The notes below the pieces were generated by a model. That model was not told where the DNA came from. It worked only from the letters and a program-made list of their open reading frames with translations, and ran no database searches. The position numbers were made by a program, and so were the translations under genes. Positions 1 through 12,029 of a stretch of 64,000 nucleotides of DNA are shown one piece after another; position 1 is the first letter of the stretch; the number at the start of each line of letters is the position of its first letter. This DNA is from Scleromatobacter humisilvae (GTDB taxonomy: Bacteria; Pseudomonadota; Gammaproteobacteria; Burkholderiales; Burkholderiaceae_C), in contig NZ_JAJLJH010000007.1 of NCBI RefSeq assembly GCF_023231945.1, positions 1-64,000 on the forward strand. Direction: 5' to 3'.

Positions 1-111
1 TACGCGGACTACAACAAGGCCGCGGCGCAGGACACCGCCAACAACTACAACTTCCCGGCCAACAAGACGAGTGCCGTGTCGTACGGCGCGCAGCTGGAAA
101 TCTGGTTCTGA
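1..111 (+). CDS. C-terminal end of an outer-membrane beta-barrel protein (partial)
   Basis: Only the last 36 codons are in the window; the gene begins upstream. The frame is open from base 1 and stops at TGA 109-111. The tail alternates polar and hydrophobic residues (VSYGAQLEIWF) and ends in Trp-Phe, the terminal aromatic signal read by the BAM complex in porins and TonB-dependent receptors. The Asn/Tyr-rich loop before the last strand also fits a large barrel. A receptor or porin is likely, but the fragment is too short to name a family. Confidence 0.6.
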   Translation, partial: YADYNKAAAQDTANNYNFPANKTSAVSYGAQLEIWF

Positions 112-115
112 CGGG

Positions 116-385
116 TTACTTGGCGGCCTTGAGCCAGGGCACCAGCGCGCAGGCCACCACCAGGCCGGCGTAGGTGATCATGCGGCCGTCGTGGCCCGTG
201 ATCGCCAGCCCGGCCACCAGCACCGCCAGCCCGGCCGCGCTCGCCTGCCACGCGAGCGTGAACCAGGGGGTGCGCGCCAGGCCACGGCGCCAGAACAGCT
301 TGCACAGCGCGGCCGTGAGCGCGCCCACGCCGACGGCGGGCAGCACGAAGTTGGCGAGGTGCCAGAACAGGTCCAGGGCGTCCAA
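116..385 (-). CDS. small conserved inner-membrane protein
   Basis: This 89-residue protein has three or four hydrophobic stretches (around residues 8-28, 40-62 and 68-85) and no catalytic motif. A positively charged WRRG turn follows the first helix. It lies convergent to the upstream outer-membrane gene, with its stop 4 bp from that gene's stop, and divergent from hemA. I do not recognise a function. The clean membrane topology and the tight fit between real genes make it a credible gene rather than a chance frame. Confidence 0.65.
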   Translation of the reverse strand: MDALDLFWHLANFVLPAVGVGALTAALCKLFWRRGLARTPWFTLAWQASAAGLAVLVAGLAITGHDGRMITYAGLVVACALVPWLKAAK

Positions 386-464
386 GGGGCGGGATTTGCG
401 TCAGATCAAGGAAGGGGACGCCGCGCGGAAGACCATCTGTCACCGCCCGGCAGCGCCCTAATTT

Positions 465-470
465 TATAAT
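465..470 (+). promoter_or_regulatory. -10 box of the hemA promoter (possible leaderless start)
   Basis: A perfect TATAAT ends 6 bp before the hemA ATG at 477. Transcription would be expected to start at or within a base or two of the ATG, giving a leaderless or nearly leaderless mRNA. I see no good -35 hexamer at 16-18 bp and no Shine-Dalgarno sequence before the ATG. Confidence 0.5.
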
Positions 471-476
471 GCGCGC

Positions 477-1796
477 ATGTCTGTGTTCGCGTTGGGCCTC
501 AACCACCAGACCGCGCCCCTCGACCTGCGCGGGCGCTTCGCGTTTCCGCTCGAGCAGCTGTCGCCGGCGCTGAAGGCGCTCGTCGGGCAGTTCGAGCGTC
601 CTGGCGCGGCTGGCCTCGGGGTCGGCGCGCCGGAAGTGGCGCTGCTGTCGACCTGCAACCGCACCGAGCTGTACGTCGCCTTCCCGGGGCAGGACTCGTC
701 GCTGGTGCGTCCGGCCGCCGACTGGCTGGCGGCCCAGGGCGGCGTCACCGGCGCCCAGTTGCTCGACCACAGCTACGTGCTGGAGAACCGCGAGGCCGCG
801 CGCCACATCTTCCGCGTCGCCTCGGGCCTCGATTCGATGGTGCTGGGCGAGCCGCAGATCCTCGGCCAGATGAAACAGGCCGTGCGCGAGGCCGACCAGG
901 CCGGCACGCTGGGCACGACGCTGCACCAGCTGTTCCAGCGCTCGTTCTCGGTGGCCAAGGAAGTGCGCACGTCGACAGAGATCGGCGCGCACTCGATCAG
1001 CATGGCCGCGGCCGCGGTGCGCCAGGCCACGCAGCTGTTCGGCGACCTCGACAAGCTGAGCGTGCTGTTCGTCGGCGCCGGCGAGATGATCGAGCTGGTC
1101 GCCACGCATTTCGCGGCACGCACGCCCAAGGTCATGGCCGTCGCCAACCGCACGCTGGAGCGCGGCGAGAAGCTCGCCGTGCGCCTGGGCGCGCAGGCGC
1201 TGCGCCTGGCCGACGTGCCGACGCGGCTGCACGAGTTCGACATCGTCGTCTCCTGCACCGCCAGCACGCTGCCCATCATCGGGCTCGGCGCCGTCGAACG
1301 CGCGCTGAAGACGCGCAAGCGCCGTCCGATGTTCATGCTCGACCTCGCCGTGCCGCGCGACATCGAGCCCGAGGTGGCGCAGCAGCGCGACGTCTATCTC
1401 TACACGGTCGACGACCTGTCCGAGCTCGTGCGCAGCGCCGGCGCCAAGCGCCAGGCGGCCGTCGAGCAGGCCGAGGCCATCATCGACGCCGGCGTGCTGG
1501 GCTTCTCGCACTGGCTCGACCAGCGCGCCACCGTGCCGCTGATCCAGGCGCTGACCCGCCAGGCCGACGACTGGCGCAGCGCCGAGCTGCAGCGCGCCCA
1601 CAAGGCGCTGGCCAAGGGCGAGCCGGTCGACGCGGTGCTCGAGGCGATGAGCCGCGCGCTCACGCAGAAGATGCTGCACGGTGCCCTCGCCGAGCTGCGC
1701 ACCAGCGAGGGCGAGCAGCGCCATCGGGTGACGGACGCGGTCACGCGCCTGTTCCTGCGCCAGTCGCCGCGCGATCCGGCCGATCCGGGCCTGTAG
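477..1796 (+). CDS. hemA: glutamyl-tRNA reductase
   Basis: HemA reduces glutamyl-tRNA(Glu) to glutamate-1-semialdehyde with NADPH, the first committed step of C5 haem synthesis in the cytoplasm. The 439-residue protein is full length for the family. It has the N-terminal FALGLNHQTAP motif, the catalytic STCNRTELY block with the nucleophile at Cys60, the GLDSMVLGEPQILGQ block, a Rossmann-type NADPH site (VLFVGAGEM) near residue 200 and a helical C-terminal dimerisation domain. The start is fixed by the conserved N-terminus, although a perfect -10 box lies almost against it. prfA follows 93 bp downstream, the usual hemA-prfA order. Confidence 0.97.
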   Translation: MSVFALGLNHQTAPLDLRGRFAFPLEQLSPALKALVGQFERPGAAGLGVGAPEVALLSTCNRTELYVAFPGQDSSLVRPAADWLAAQGGVTGAQLLDHSYVLENREAARHIFRVASGLDSMVLGEPQILGQMKQAVREADQAGTLGTTLHQLFQRSFSVAKEVRTSTEIGAHSISMAAAAVRQATQLFGDLDKLSVLFVGAGEMIELVATHFAARTPKVMAVANRTLERGEKLAVRLGAQALRLADVPTRLHEFDIVVSCTASTLPIIGLGAVERALKTRKRRPMFMLDLAVPRDIEPEVAQQRDVYLYTVDDLSELVRSAGAKRQAAVEQAEAIIDAGVLGFSHWLDQRATVPLIQALTRQADDWRSAELQRAHKALAKGEPVDAVLEAMSRALTQKMLHGALAELRTSEGEQRHRVTDAVTRLFLRQSPRDPADPGL

Positions 1797-1889
1797 CGAC
1801 GCGAAGCCGTTCGGGCGTCGCCGACGACGCCACGCTTCGGGCCTGCGCCGCGCAGGTCGTCCCGCTCGCTCCCCGACTTCGATCCGCCC

Positions 1890-3017
1890 ATGAAAGACAC
1901 CCTCCGCCAACAGTTCGAACGCCTGGGCATGCGCCTGCAGGAACTCGACGCGCGCCTGGCCGATCCGGCGTCCACCGCCGACATGAACAAGTTCCGCGAG
2001 CTGTCCCGCGAGCAGGCCGAGGCGTCGGAGATCGTCGAGCTCTACCGCCGCTTCACGCAGCGCGAGGCCGATCGCGCCACCGCCCAGGAGATGCTGGACG
2101 CCGGCGACGACGATGCCGACATGACGGCGATGGCGCGCGAGGAGGTCGCCGCCTGCGACGCCGACCTCGAGTCGCTGGACGCCGCGCTGCAGGCCACGCT
2201 GCTGCCGCGCGATCCGGACGACGCGCGCCCCGCGTTCATCGAGATCCGCGCCGGCACCGGCGGCGAGGAGTCGGCGCTGTTCGCGGCCGACCTGCTGCGC
2301 ATGTACCTGCGCTACGCCGAGCGCCAGGGCTGGCGCAGCGAGATCATGAGCGAGAGCCAGTCGGACCTCGGCGGCTTCAAGGAAGTCGTCGTGCGGCTGG
2401 AGAACCCGTCCGGCGGACGCGGCCTGGCCGCCGCCACCGACGGCGTCTACGGCCAGCTGCGCTTCGAGTCCGGCGGCCACCGCGTGCAGCGCGTGCCCGC
2501 CACCGAGACGCAGGGCCGCATCCACACCAGCGCCTGCACCGTCGCCGTGCTCGCCGAGCCCGACGCGGCCGCCGAGGTCACGCTGAACCCGTCCGAGTTG
2601 CGCATCGACACCTTCCGCGCCAGCGGCGCCGGCGGCCAGCACATCAACAAGACCGACAGCGCGGTGCGCATCACCCACCTGCCAACGGGCATCGTCGCCG
2701 AATGCCAGGACGACCGCTCGCAGCACCGCAACAAGGCCAAGGCGATGCAGGTGCTGCTCGCCCGCCTGCAGGATCGCGAGCGCGCGGAACGCGAGGCGCG
2801 CGACGCCGCCGAGCGCAAGAGCCTGATCGGCTCGGGCGACCGCTCCGACCGCATCCGCACCTACAACTTCCCGCAGGGCCGGCTGACGGACCATCGCATC
2901 AACCTGACGCTCTACAAGCTGGGCGCGGTGATGGAAGGCGACCTCGGCGAGGTCGTGGGCGCGCTGCGCGCGGCGCGCGCGCAGGAGCAGCTGGCGGCGC
3001 TGGAGTCGGGCGCTTGA
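1890..3017 (+). CDS. prfA: peptide chain release factor 1
   Basis: RF1 recognises UAA and UAG stop codons on the ribosome and triggers peptide release. The protein has 375 residues, slightly longer than the E. coli protein (about 360). It carries the RF1-type codon-reading tripeptide PAT (residues 203-205, in [10 protein letters not shown]), not the SPF of RF2. The GGQ catalytic motif is at 248-250, in [15 protein letters not shown]. Its TGA stop overlaps the TTG start of prmC, whose product methylates this GGQ glutamine, so translation of the two is probably coupled. Confidence 0.97.
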   Translation: MKDTLRQQFERLGMRLQELDARLADPASTADMNKFRELSREQAEASEIVELYRRFTQREADRATAQEMLDAGDDDADMTAMAREEVAACDADLESLDAALQATLLPRDPDDARPAFIEIRAGTGGEESALFAADLLRMYLRYAERQGWRSEIMSESQSDLGGFKEVVVRLENPSGGRGLAAATDGVYGQLRFESGGHRVQRVPATETQGRIHTSACTVAVLAEPDAAAEVTLNPSELRIDTFRASGAGGQHINKTDSAVRITHLPTGIVAECQDDRSQHRNKAKAMQVLLARLQDRERAEREARDAAERKSLIGSGDRSDRIRTYNFPQGRLTDHRINLTLYKLGAVMEGDLGEVVGALRAARAQEQLAALESGA

Positions 3018-3856
3018 TCACCGTCGACGCCGCCTTGCGCGACGCGCGCTCGCGCGGCGTCGAGCGACTCGATGCGCACCTGCTGCTGTCGCACGTGCTC
3101 GGGCAGTCGCGCGCCTGGCTGCTGGCGCATGGCGGCGACGCGCTCTCCAGCGATCAGGCCGCGGCCTTCGACGGGCTGGTCGCCCGCCGCGCGGCGGGCG
3201 AGCCGTTCGCCTACCTGGTCGGCGAACGCGAATTCCACGGGCTGACGCTGGCCGTGAGCGATGCCGTGCTGGTGCCGCGGCCCGACACCGAGACGCTGGT
3301 CGACTGGGCGCTCGAACTCCTGCGCGGCAAGTTGCGCGACGTCGACGCGCCAACGGTGCTGGACCTGGGCACCGGCAGCGGCGCGATCGCGCTGGCCCTG
3401 AAGAACGCCGCTCCGCGCGCACGCGTGTGGGCGGGCGAGCGCAGCGGCGGCGCGCTGGCGGTGGCGCGCGAGAATGCGCAACGATTGTCACTGGACGTGC
3501 ATTTCGCCCACGGCGACTGGTGGGACGCGCTCGCCGGCGAGCCGGAAGCGCCGGCCTTCGACCTGGTGGTCAGCAACCCCCCCTACATCGCCGCGGACGA
3601 TCCGCATCTGGCGGCGCTCACGCACGAGCCGCTCTCCGCACTGGTGGCCGGCGACGAGGGCCTGGCCGACATCCGGCGCATCGCCCAGGGCGCGTCCGGC
3701 CGGCTGCGCGCGGGCGGCTGGCTGCTGTTCGAGCACGGCTGGGAGCAGGGAGCGGCGGTGCAGGCGATCCTGCAACGATCCGGCTTCGGCGAGGTATCCA
3801 CGCGGGTGGACATCGAGGGCCGCGCGCGCTGCACGGGCGGGCGGCTGGTCGGCTGA
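3014..3856 (+). CDS. prmC: release factor glutamine methyltransferase
   Basis: PrmC (HemK) transfers a methyl group from S-adenosylmethionine to the GGQ glutamine of RF1 and RF2. The 280-residue protein has an N-terminal helical substrate domain, the SAM motif DLGTGSG at 117-123 and the catalytic NPPY at 188-191. I chose the TTG at 3014 because it overlaps the prfA stop and gives a normal-length protein; the frame is open further upstream, but that part lies inside prfA and encodes low-quality sequence. Forms an operon with prfA. No strong terminator follows; a 6-bp inverted repeat (GCGTCA/TGACGC) lies near 3871-3885. Confidence 0.93.
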   Translation: MITVDAALRDARSRGVERLDAHLLLSHVLGQSRAWLLAHGGDALSSDQAAAFDGLVARRAAGEPFAYLVGEREFHGLTLAVSDAVLVPRPDTETLVDWALELLRGKLRDVDAPTVLDLGTGSGAIALALKNAAPRARVWAGERSGGALAVARENAQRLSLDVHFAHGDWWDALAGEPEAPAFDLVVSNPPYIAADDPHLAALTHEPLSALVAGDEGLADIRRIAQGASGRLRAGGWLLFEHGWEQGAAVQAILQRSGFGEVSTRVDIEGRARCTGGRLVG

Positions 3857-4054
3857 TCCTCTCTTTGTACGGCGTCAAGCTGACGCACGCAAGCGTTGAA
3901 TCCCCGTTATCGTGACGACGTCTCTGCAAAGTCACAGGAGGTAATGAGACTGGGAAAAGCTCACTGTTTGCCGATATCACCAACACGGCAATAGGCGTAG
4001 CATCGATTTTCTGGAGTCTGGTTTTTTGCCCTCCGGGCATTTCTGGAGCCGACC

Positions 4055-4591
4055 ATGGGACATGCAACTTCGACAGGGCGCCCCGCGCGCGCCAGCCACC
4101 GGGTCGCCGCGACGGCGATCCTCGCGCTGTTGACGATGGGTGCCCACGCGCAGGGTTCGGTCCTGCGTTCCCAGGAGGGCGCGTACCAGCAACACACTGC
4201 GGCTGAGTATGCGCTCACAAGCAATCGTTCGACGAACGGCAGCCTGCGCGTCTTCGGCGACTACTACTTCTTCGACGCGGCCCAGGGCAACATGGGTCCG
4301 ACCCTCGGCAACCTGGTCGGCGGCCTGCGCGCCAGCACGGGCGTGGTCGGGCTGTCCCAGCCGTTGTCGTTGTACGACGCGCGCCCCGACCCGCTGCAGA
4401 GCCTGCCCTACTTCGGCCTCGGCTACAGCCACCTCTGGTTCAACAGCCAGCTGAGCCTGAACGCCGACTTCGGCCTGGCCTCGCAGGCCCATGGCCACGG
4501 CCTGTTCAACAGCCCGAGCAGCCTGGACGACGCCAACGGCTCGCTGCACTGGGCGCCGGTGATGGCGGTCAACGTCCGCTACTCGTTCTGA
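4055..4591 (+). CDS. small outer-membrane beta-barrel protein, OmpW-like in size
   Basis: This 178-residue protein has a twin-arginine-free Sec-type signal peptide (hydrophobic TAILALLTMGAHA, cleavage near residue 32), then amphipathic strands such as LRVFGDYYFF and PYFGLGYSHLWF. It ends in VNVRYSF, with the C-terminal Phe expected of a BAM substrate. It fits an eight-stranded barrel of unknown ligand. It sits between prmC and grxD, which are often adjacent in Burkholderiales. A 198-bp leader precedes it, with an AT-rich stretch and a short GCCC-tcc-GGGC hairpin just before the ATG. Function unknown. Confidence 0.75.
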   Translation: MGHATSTGRPARASHRVAATAILALLTMGAHAQGSVLRSQEGAYQQHTAAEYALTSNRSTNGSLRVFGDYYFFDAAQGNMGPTLGNLVGGLRASTGVVGLSQPLSLYDARPDPLQSLPYFGLGYSHLWFNSQLSLNADFGLASQAHGHGLFNSPSSLDDANGSLHWAPVMAVNVRYSF

Positions 4592-4699
4592 CGCACCTTC
4601 CCGGGGCGGCCCGGGAAGCCTTTTGGCTGCGCGACCCGTCCGTTTGGCTTATAAACGGCACATCCGCGCGCGTGCGCGCCTCTTCCTCATTGCACTGCC

Positions 4700-5011
4700 A
4701 TGTCCGACGTCCAGCAACGCATCGATGACCTCGTGAAGAACAACCACATCGTGTTGTTCATGAAGGGCACCGCCCAGTTTCCGCAATGCGGCTTCTCGGG
4801 CCGCGCCATCCAGATCCTGAAGGCCTGCGGCGTGACCGACCTGAAGACGGTCAACGTGCTCGAGGACGGCGAGGTGCGCCAGGGCATCAAGGAATACGCC
4901 AACTGGCCGACGATCCCGCAGCTGTACGTCAACGGCGAGTTCGTCGGCGGCTCCGACATCCTGATGGAGATGTACGAGGCGGGCGAGCTGCAGCCGCTGC
5001 TGGCCGCCTGA
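4700..5011 (+). CDS. grxD: monothiol glutaredoxin, Grx4 family
   Basis: Grx4-type monothiol glutaredoxins bind and deliver [2Fe-2S] clusters. The 103-residue protein has the CGFS active site at 30-33 (QFPQCGFSGRA), the TIP-containing WPTIPQLYVNGEFVGG block that contacts glutathione, and a C-terminal helix. Length and sequence match E. coli GrxD closely. A TATAAA -10-like box lies at 4650-4655, flanked by CCGTTT/AAACGG arms. The gene ends 1 bp before the TTG start of ubiX, so the two are probably co-translated. Confidence 0.95.
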   Translation: MSDVQQRIDDLVKNNHIVLFMKGTAQFPQCGFSGRAIQILKACGVTDLKTVNVLEDGEVRQGIKEYANWPTIPQLYVNGEFVGGSDILMEMYEAGELQPLLAA

Positions 5012-5012
5012 G

Positions 5013-5582
5013 TTGAGCGCGGCCCCGGCGATCATCGTCGGCATCACGGGTGCCTCGGGCGCAGCATACGGCGTGCGCCTGCTGGAACGCCTGGGCGAGC
5101 TGGGCGCCGACACGCACCTGGTCGTCACCCCGTCCGGCGTGATCAACGTGCACCACGAGCTCGGGCTGTCGCGCGACGAGCTCGCCGCCAAGGCGACGCA
5201 TGCCTGGCCGGTCGGCGACATCGGCGCCTGCATCGCCAGCGGCAGCTTCGGCGCGCAGGCGATGGTCGTGGCGCCGTGCACGATGAAGTCGCTCGCCGCC
5301 ATTGCCCACGGCTTCGGCGACAACCTGCTCACGCGCGCCGCCGACGTCATGCTCAAGGAACGCCGCCGCCTCGTGCTGATGGTGCGCGAGACGCCGTTCA
5401 ACCTCGCCCACCTGCGCAACATGACCGCCGTCACCGAGATGGGCGGCGTCGTGTTCCCGCCGCTGCCGGCGTTCTACAACAAGCCGCAGTCGATCGCGGA
5501 GATGGTCGACGACACCGTCGAGCGCGTCATCGAGCTGCTGGGCGTGACCGGCGCGACGCCACGGCGCTGGAACGGCCTCTAG
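5013..5582 (+). CDS. ubiX: flavin prenyltransferase UbiX
   Basis: UbiX prenylates FMN with dimethylallyl phosphate to make the prenyl-FMN cofactor of the UbiD decarboxylase in ubiquinone synthesis. The 189-residue protein starts IIVGITGASGAAYGVRLLE, the FMN-binding glycine-rich block. It also shows VVAPCTMKSLAAIAHG and the LVLMVRETPFNLAHLRNM block typical of the family. The TTG start at 5013 is 1 bp after the grxD stop and gives the expected length. The stop overlaps the stop region of the convergent transglycosylase gene by four bases. Confidence 0.95.
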   Translation: MSAAPAIIVGITGASGAAYGVRLLERLGELGADTHLVVTPSGVINVHHELGLSRDELAAKATHAWPVGDIGACIASGSFGAQAMVVAPCTMKSLAAIAHGFGDNLLTRAADVMLKERRRLVLMVRETPFNLAHLRNMTAVTEMGGVVFPPLPAFYNKPQSIAEMVDDTVERVIELLGVTGATPRRWNGL

Positions 5583-6247
5583 CGCGGCGCCGGCGCCGAC
5601 GCCGCCACCGCCCGCGGATCCGTCCACTCCCAGCGCTTGCGCGCGCCCAGCACCATGTTCGGATACGCCGCCTGCCCGCGGCTGCCGTTGTAGCGGCCCA
5701 GCGCCATGAACAGGTCGCCGTGCTCGGCATCGAGGTAATGGCGCAGGATCACGCAGCCGAAGCGCAGGTTGACCTGCATCACGAACAGGCGCGCGGCGTC
5801 GCCGTCGCCGATCTGGCGCGTCCAGAACGGCATCACCTGGGTGTAGCCGCGCGCGCCGACGCTGCTGATCGCGTACTTGCGAAAGCCGCTCTCGGCCTGG
5901 ATCAGCCCGAGCACCAGCGCCGGCTCCAGGCCCGCGCGCCTGCTCTCGTAGAAGACCGTCTGCAGGAACTCGATGCGCTCGTGGCCGTCGCTCTTGTTCT
6001 TCTTGAGCCGCTCGCTCATCGCGCCCAGCCAGCGCAGGTAGGCCAGGCGCTGGTCGATGTTGTCGAAGTGCAGCTCGGGCGGCGGCGCGCTGCCGGCGAT
6101 GGCGGCGCTCAGCGCCGTCCGCACGGCGTCGGCGAGCGGCTCCTCGACCTGCGCCCCCGCGTGCGCGCGCGTCACGCACGCGAGCGCGAGCGCGCCGGCG
6201 ACGAGGCCCGCGACGGCGCCGCGTCGAACCGGCGGCCGCAAGCTCAT
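5579..6247 (-). CDS. periplasmic lytic transglycosylase, Slt family
   Basis: Soluble lytic transglycosylases cleave the MurNAc-GlcNAc bond of peptidoglycan, forming 1,6-anhydro-MurNAc. The 222-residue protein has a signal peptide (hydrophobic [15 protein letters not shown], cleavage near AHA30; a lipobox-like LALAC is also present). Its SLT domain has the catalytic Glu119 in the IQAESGF block and [12 protein letters not shown]. Its ATG overlaps the proS stop (ATGA), so its translation is coupled to proS. The link between a wall enzyme and an aminoacyl-tRNA synthetase is positional only. Confidence 0.88.
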   Translation of the reverse strand: MSLRPPVRRGAVAGLVAGALALACVTRAHAGAQVEEPLADAVRTALSAAIAGSAPPPELHFDNIDQRLAYLRWLGAMSERLKKNKSDGHERIEFLQTVFYESRRAGLEPALVLGLIQAESGFRKYAISSVGARGYTQVMPFWTRQIGDGDAARLFVMQVNLRFGCVILRHYLDAEHGDLFMALGRYNGSRGQAAYPNMVLGARKRWEWTDPRAVAASAPAPR

Positions 6248-7989
6248 GCCGCCAGGCGGGCTCGCACGTCGGCCACGATGTCGGGCAGCGCCACGGTGCT
6301 GGCCTTTTCTTCGCGACGGCCCTGCACCTCGAGCTGGCCTTCCTTGAGGCCGCGGTCGGAGATGACGACGCGCACCGGGATGCCGATCAGCTCCCAGTCG
6401 GCGAACATTGCGCCCGGACGTTCGCCGCGGTCGTCCAGCATGACGTCCACGCCGACGGCCGCGAGCTCGTCGTGCAGCTTGTCGGCCGCCGCCTTGACCT
6501 CGGCGTTGCGGTCGTAGCCGATCGGGCAGATCACCACCGTGAACGGCGCCAGCGCGACCGGCCAGATGATGCCGCGGGCGTCGTTGTTCTGCTCGATGGC
6601 GGCCGCCGCGATGCGGGTGACGCCGATGCCGTAGCAGCCCATCTCGAACGGCTGCGGCTTGCCCGTCTCGTCGAGGAAGGTCGCGTTCATCGACTTGGAG
6701 TACTTGGTGCCGAGGTAGAACACATGGCCCACCTCGATGCCGCGGTCGATCGCGAGCACGCCCTGGCCGTCCGGCGACGGATCGCCGGCGACGACGTTGC
6801 GGATGTCGGCGACGGCGTCGGGCTCGGGGAAGTCGCGGCCCCAGTTCGCGCCGGTCAGGTGGAAGTCGAGCTCGTTGGCGCCGACGACGAAGTCGCTCAT
6901 GTTGGCGACGGTGCGGTCGGAGACGACCTTGACCGGCTTCTTCAGCCCGATCGGGCCGAGATAGCCCGGCTTGCAGCCGAAGTGATCCTCGATCTCGCCG
7001 ACCGTCGCGAAGCGGAAGCCGTCCTTCAGGCCGGCGATCTTGCCGACCTTGACCTCGTTCATGTCGTGGTCGCCGCGCAGCAGCAGCAGCCAGACCGTCG
7101 TCTTCTTGACGTCGCCCTTGTCGTCCAGCTCGTCGGTGGCGAGCACCAGCGACTTCACCGTGCGATCCAGCGGCAGGCCCAGCAGCGTGGCGACGTCGGC
7201 GCAGGTGCTCTTGCCGGGCGTCGGCGTCTTCGTCAGCGCTTCCTTGGCGGCGCCGCGGGCGGCGATCAGCGCGACGGCTTCCGCCAGCTCGATGTTGGCG
7301 GCGTAGTCGGAGCCGGTGCTGTAGATCAGCGCGTCCTCGCCGGTATCGGCGATGACCTGGAACTCCTCCGACAGGTCGCCGCCGATCGCGCCGGAGTCGG
7401 CCGCGACGGCGCGGTACTTCAGGCCGAAGCGATCGAAGATCGCCCGGTACGCGACGCGCATGACGTCGTAGCTGGCCTTGGCGGCCGCCTGGTCGCGGTC
7501 GAAGGAATACGCGTCCTTCATCGTGAACTCGCGGCCGCGCATGATGCCGAAGCGCGGGCGGCGCTCGTCGCGGAACTTGGTCTGGATCTGGTAGAAATTC
7601 TTCGGCAGCTGCTTGTAGCTGCGCAGCTCCTGGCGCGCGATGTCGGTGATCGCCTCCTCCGAGGTGGGCTGCATCACGAAGTCGCGGTCGTGGCGATCCT
7701 TCAGGCGCAGCAGCTCCGGGCCCATCTTGCTGAAACGGCCGCTTTCTTCCCACAGCTCCGCCGGTTGCACGACCGGCATCGTGAGCTCGACCGCGCCAGC
7801 GCGGTTCATTTCCTCGCGCACGATGTTCTCGACCTTGCGGATCACCCGCAGGCCCATCGGCATGTAGTTGTAGATGCCGGCGCCGAGTTTCTTGATCATG
7901 CCCGCGCGGGTCATGAGCTTGTGGCTGGTCACTTCCGCGTCGGCGGGGGCTTCCTTGAGCGTGGAAACGAAGAACTGGGATGCTTTCAT
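6244..7989 (-). CDS. proS: prolyl-tRNA synthetase
   Basis: ProS charges tRNA(Pro) with proline. The 581-residue protein has the bacterial architecture: a class II catalytic core with motif 2 ([25 protein letters not shown]), an inserted YbaK-like editing domain around residues 225-385 that hydrolyses mischarged Ala-tRNA(Pro), and a C-terminal anticodon-binding domain from about residue 470. The N-terminus [13 protein letters not shown] is typical. The gene is divergent from rppH across 120 bp and leads a two-gene operon with the transglycosylase gene. Confidence 0.96.
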   Translation of the reverse strand: MKASQFFVSTLKEAPADAEVTSHKLMTRAGMIKKLGAGIYNYMPMGLRVIRKVENIVREEMNRAGAVELTMPVVQPAELWEESGRFSKMGPELLRLKDRHDRDFVMQPTSEEAITDIARQELRSYKQLPKNFYQIQTKFRDERRPRFGIMRGREFTMKDAYSFDRDQAAAKASYDVMRVAYRAIFDRFGLKYRAVAADSGAIGGDLSEEFQVIADTGEDALIYSTGSDYAANIELAEAVALIAARGAAKEALTKTPTPGKSTCADVATLLGLPLDRTVKSLVLATDELDDKGDVKKTTVWLLLLRGDHDMNEVKVGKIAGLKDGFRFATVGEIEDHFGCKPGYLGPIGLKKPVKVVSDRTVANMSDFVVGANELDFHLTGANWGRDFPEPDAVADIRNVVAGDPSPDGQGVLAIDRGIEVGHVFYLGTKYSKSMNATFLDETGKPQPFEMGCYGIGVTRIAAAAIEQNNDARGIIWPVALAPFTVVICPIGYDRNAEVKAAADKLHDELAAVGVDVMLDDRGERPGAMFADWELIGIPVRVVISDRGLKEGQLEVQGRREEKASTVALPDIVADVRARLAA

Positions 7990-8109
7990 GGGCGCAAGGT
8001 TACCGGGTTGTCATCAAGGAATCACGGATCGCATGCGGAAAAACGCGAACTCGTGTTTTGTGTACCGCCGGTGCAATAATGTCGACAGTTAAAGAATCGG
8101 GGTCAGATT

Positions 8110-8730
8110 ATGCTCGACCGAGAGGGCTTCAGGCCCAACGTCGGCATTGTGCTGCTCAACTCGCGCAACCAGGTGTTCTGGGGAAAGCGTCTTCGAACGC
8201 ATTCCTGGCAATTCCCGCAAGGGGGCATCAAATACGGCGAGTCGCCCGAGCAGGCGATGTTCCGCGAGCTCCACGAGGAAGTGGGGTTGCTGCCCGACCA
8301 TGTGAAGATCCTGGCGCGCACCCGCGACTGGCTGCGCTATGAGGTGCCCGAGCACTACATCCGCAAGGATGCCCGCGGGCACTACCGCGGCCAGAAACAG
8401 ATCTGGTTCCTGCTCAAGCTGATGGGCCGCGACTCGGACATGAACCTGCGCGCCACCGACCACCCCGAGTTCGACGCCTGGCGCTGGAACGACTACTGGG
8501 TGCCGCTGGACGTGGTCATCGAGTTCAAGCGCGGCGTCTACCAGCTGGCGCTGACCGAGCTCGCGCGTTTCCTGCCCAAGACCAACTATCACAACCGCTA
8601 CCTGCGCGGCGGGCCGCGCGGCCCGCGCGACGACCACGATCCGCCGAGCGACCTGCCGCCGGACGCGGCGGACGGCGCGGACGGTCGGCTCGATCAGCGG
8701 CCGCCCGCCGACGATCTCGCGATCCGCTGA
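8110..8730 (+). CDS. rppH: RNA pyrophosphohydrolase
   Basis: RppH removes pyrophosphate from the 5' triphosphate end of mRNAs and so starts RNase E-dependent decay. The Nudix box runs from residue 38 to 61 ([20 protein letters not shown] plus VGLL). The N-terminal [17 protein letters not shown] is diagnostic of RppH rather than other Nudix enzymes. At 206 residues it is longer than the E. coli protein (176): the last 40 or so residues are Gly/Pro/Asp-rich, probably disordered, and absent from the core fold. Convergent with proB, 9 bp apart. Confidence 0.94.
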   Translation: MLDREGFRPNVGIVLLNSRNQVFWGKRLRTHSWQFPQGGIKYGESPEQAMFRELHEEVGLLPDHVKILARTRDWLRYEVPEHYIRKDARGHYRGQKQIWFLLKLMGRDSDMNLRATDHPEFDAWRWNDYWVPLDVVIEFKRGVYQLALTELARFLPKTNYHNRYLRGGPRGPRDDHDPPSDLPPDAADGADGRLDQRPPADDLAIR

Positions 8731-8739
8731 GCGCGGGCG

Positions 8740-11159
<2,420 letters not shown>

Positions 11160-11180
11160 TCATTGGAACAATAAACGAGA

Positions 11181-11202
11181 AAGCCCCGGCATGCCGGGGC
11201 TT
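11181..11202 (-). terminator. palindromic hairpin between rpmA and obgE
   Basis: A perfect 22-bp palindrome (arms AAGCCCCGGCA and TGCCGGGGCTT) lies 30 bp downstream of the rpmA stop on the minus strand and is followed by a partly T-rich stretch (TTTCTCGTTTATTG). It probably lets ribosomal-protein mRNA end or be processed here, with partial read-through into obgE-proB. Confidence 0.6.
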
Positions 11203-11232
11203 CGCAAACCGTTCGGAGGCCAGCGCTGCGAT

Positions 11233-11490
11233 TTACAGCGGGGTCACGAACACGGTCTGGCGGTTCAGGCTGCCCTTGGTGGCAAACGAGATCTTGCCGT
11301 CGACCAGCGCAAACAGCGTGTGGTCGCGGCCCATGCCGACGTTCTCGCCGGCGTGGAACTTGGTGCCGCGTTGGCGAACGATGATGGAACCGGCCGAGAC
11401 CGTTTCACCGCCGTAGCGCTTCACGCCGAGCATCTTCGGTTGGGAGTCGCGGCCGTTCCGGGTGGAACCGCCGCCTTTTTTCTGTGCCAT
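11233..11490 (-). CDS. rpmA: 50S ribosomal protein L27
   Basis: L27 binds near the peptidyl-transferase centre of the large subunit. The 85-residue protein begins [19 protein letters not shown], the conserved flexible N-terminus, and continues with the barrel-forming [24 protein letters not shown] block. Unlike the staphylococcal form there is no cleavable leader before the Ala-Gln-Lys-Lys end. It lies 42 bp after rplU in the same operon. Confidence 0.97.
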   Translation of the reverse strand: MAQKKGGGSTRNGRDSQPKMLGVKRYGGETVSAGSIIVRQRGTKFHAGENVGMGRDHTLFALVDGKISFATKGSLNRQTVFVTPL

Positions 11491-11532
11491 GGTGCATTAG
11501 CTCCTGTGCAATGAGTTCGGGCGAATCGACGC

Positions 11533-11844
11533 TTACGCGTTGATGGCCGAGATCTCGAGTTCGGTGAAGTGCTGGCGATGGCCGCCATGCTTCTGGTAGT
11601 GCTTGCGACGGCGCATCTTGAAGATGCGAACCTTGTCGTGACGACCTTGGGCAACCACGGTAGCCTTCACGCTTGCACCCGCGACCAGGGGCGCGCCGAC
11701 CGTCAGTTCCGCGCCGTTTCCGACAGCGAGAACCTGGTCCAACACGATTTCCTGGCCAACGTCCGCAGCAATCTGTTCTACCTTAATCTTTTCGCCGGCA
11801 GCAACCTTGTATTGCTTGCCACCGGTTTTTACGACCGCGTACAT
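11533..11844 (-). CDS. rplU: 50S ribosomal protein L21
   Basis: L21 binds 23S rRNA in the large subunit. The 103-residue protein starts [14 protein letters not shown] and ends in the typical basic RNA-binding tail [20 protein letters not shown]. The ATG at 11844 matches the family start and has an AGAAAGG Shine-Dalgarno upstream. Upstream in-frame codons are not needed, since the promoter lies about 185 bp away and leaves a long leader. First gene of the rplU-rpmA-obgE-proB operon. Confidence 0.97.
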   Translation of the reverse strand: MYAVVKTGGKQYKVAAGEKIKVEQIAADVGQEIVLDQVLAVGNGAELTVGAPLVAGASVKATVVAQGRHDKVRIFKMRRRKHYQKHGGHRQHFTELEISAINA

Positions 11845-12029
11845 ATATGACCTTTCTGTTGACTTCATCGCCGCACGATGGCCCTGGCCGGCGCTGCCTG
11901 CCTCCCGGACGACGCGGTCGAAACTTGCATTTCGAGGGGGTCGCCCTGGCCAGGAAAGCTCCACATGTGGTCATGCGGTAACACCTGGCCCAGACACGCT
12001 TGGACCGCCATCGGTCGGCGAAGCCCTCC

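Noticed and set aside
45-2894. Very long open frame antisense to hemA and prfA
   Set aside because: High GC with strong third-position bias keeps antisense frames open. The sequence is Arg/Gly/Ala/His-rich with no domain, while the plus strand encodes two textbook genes.
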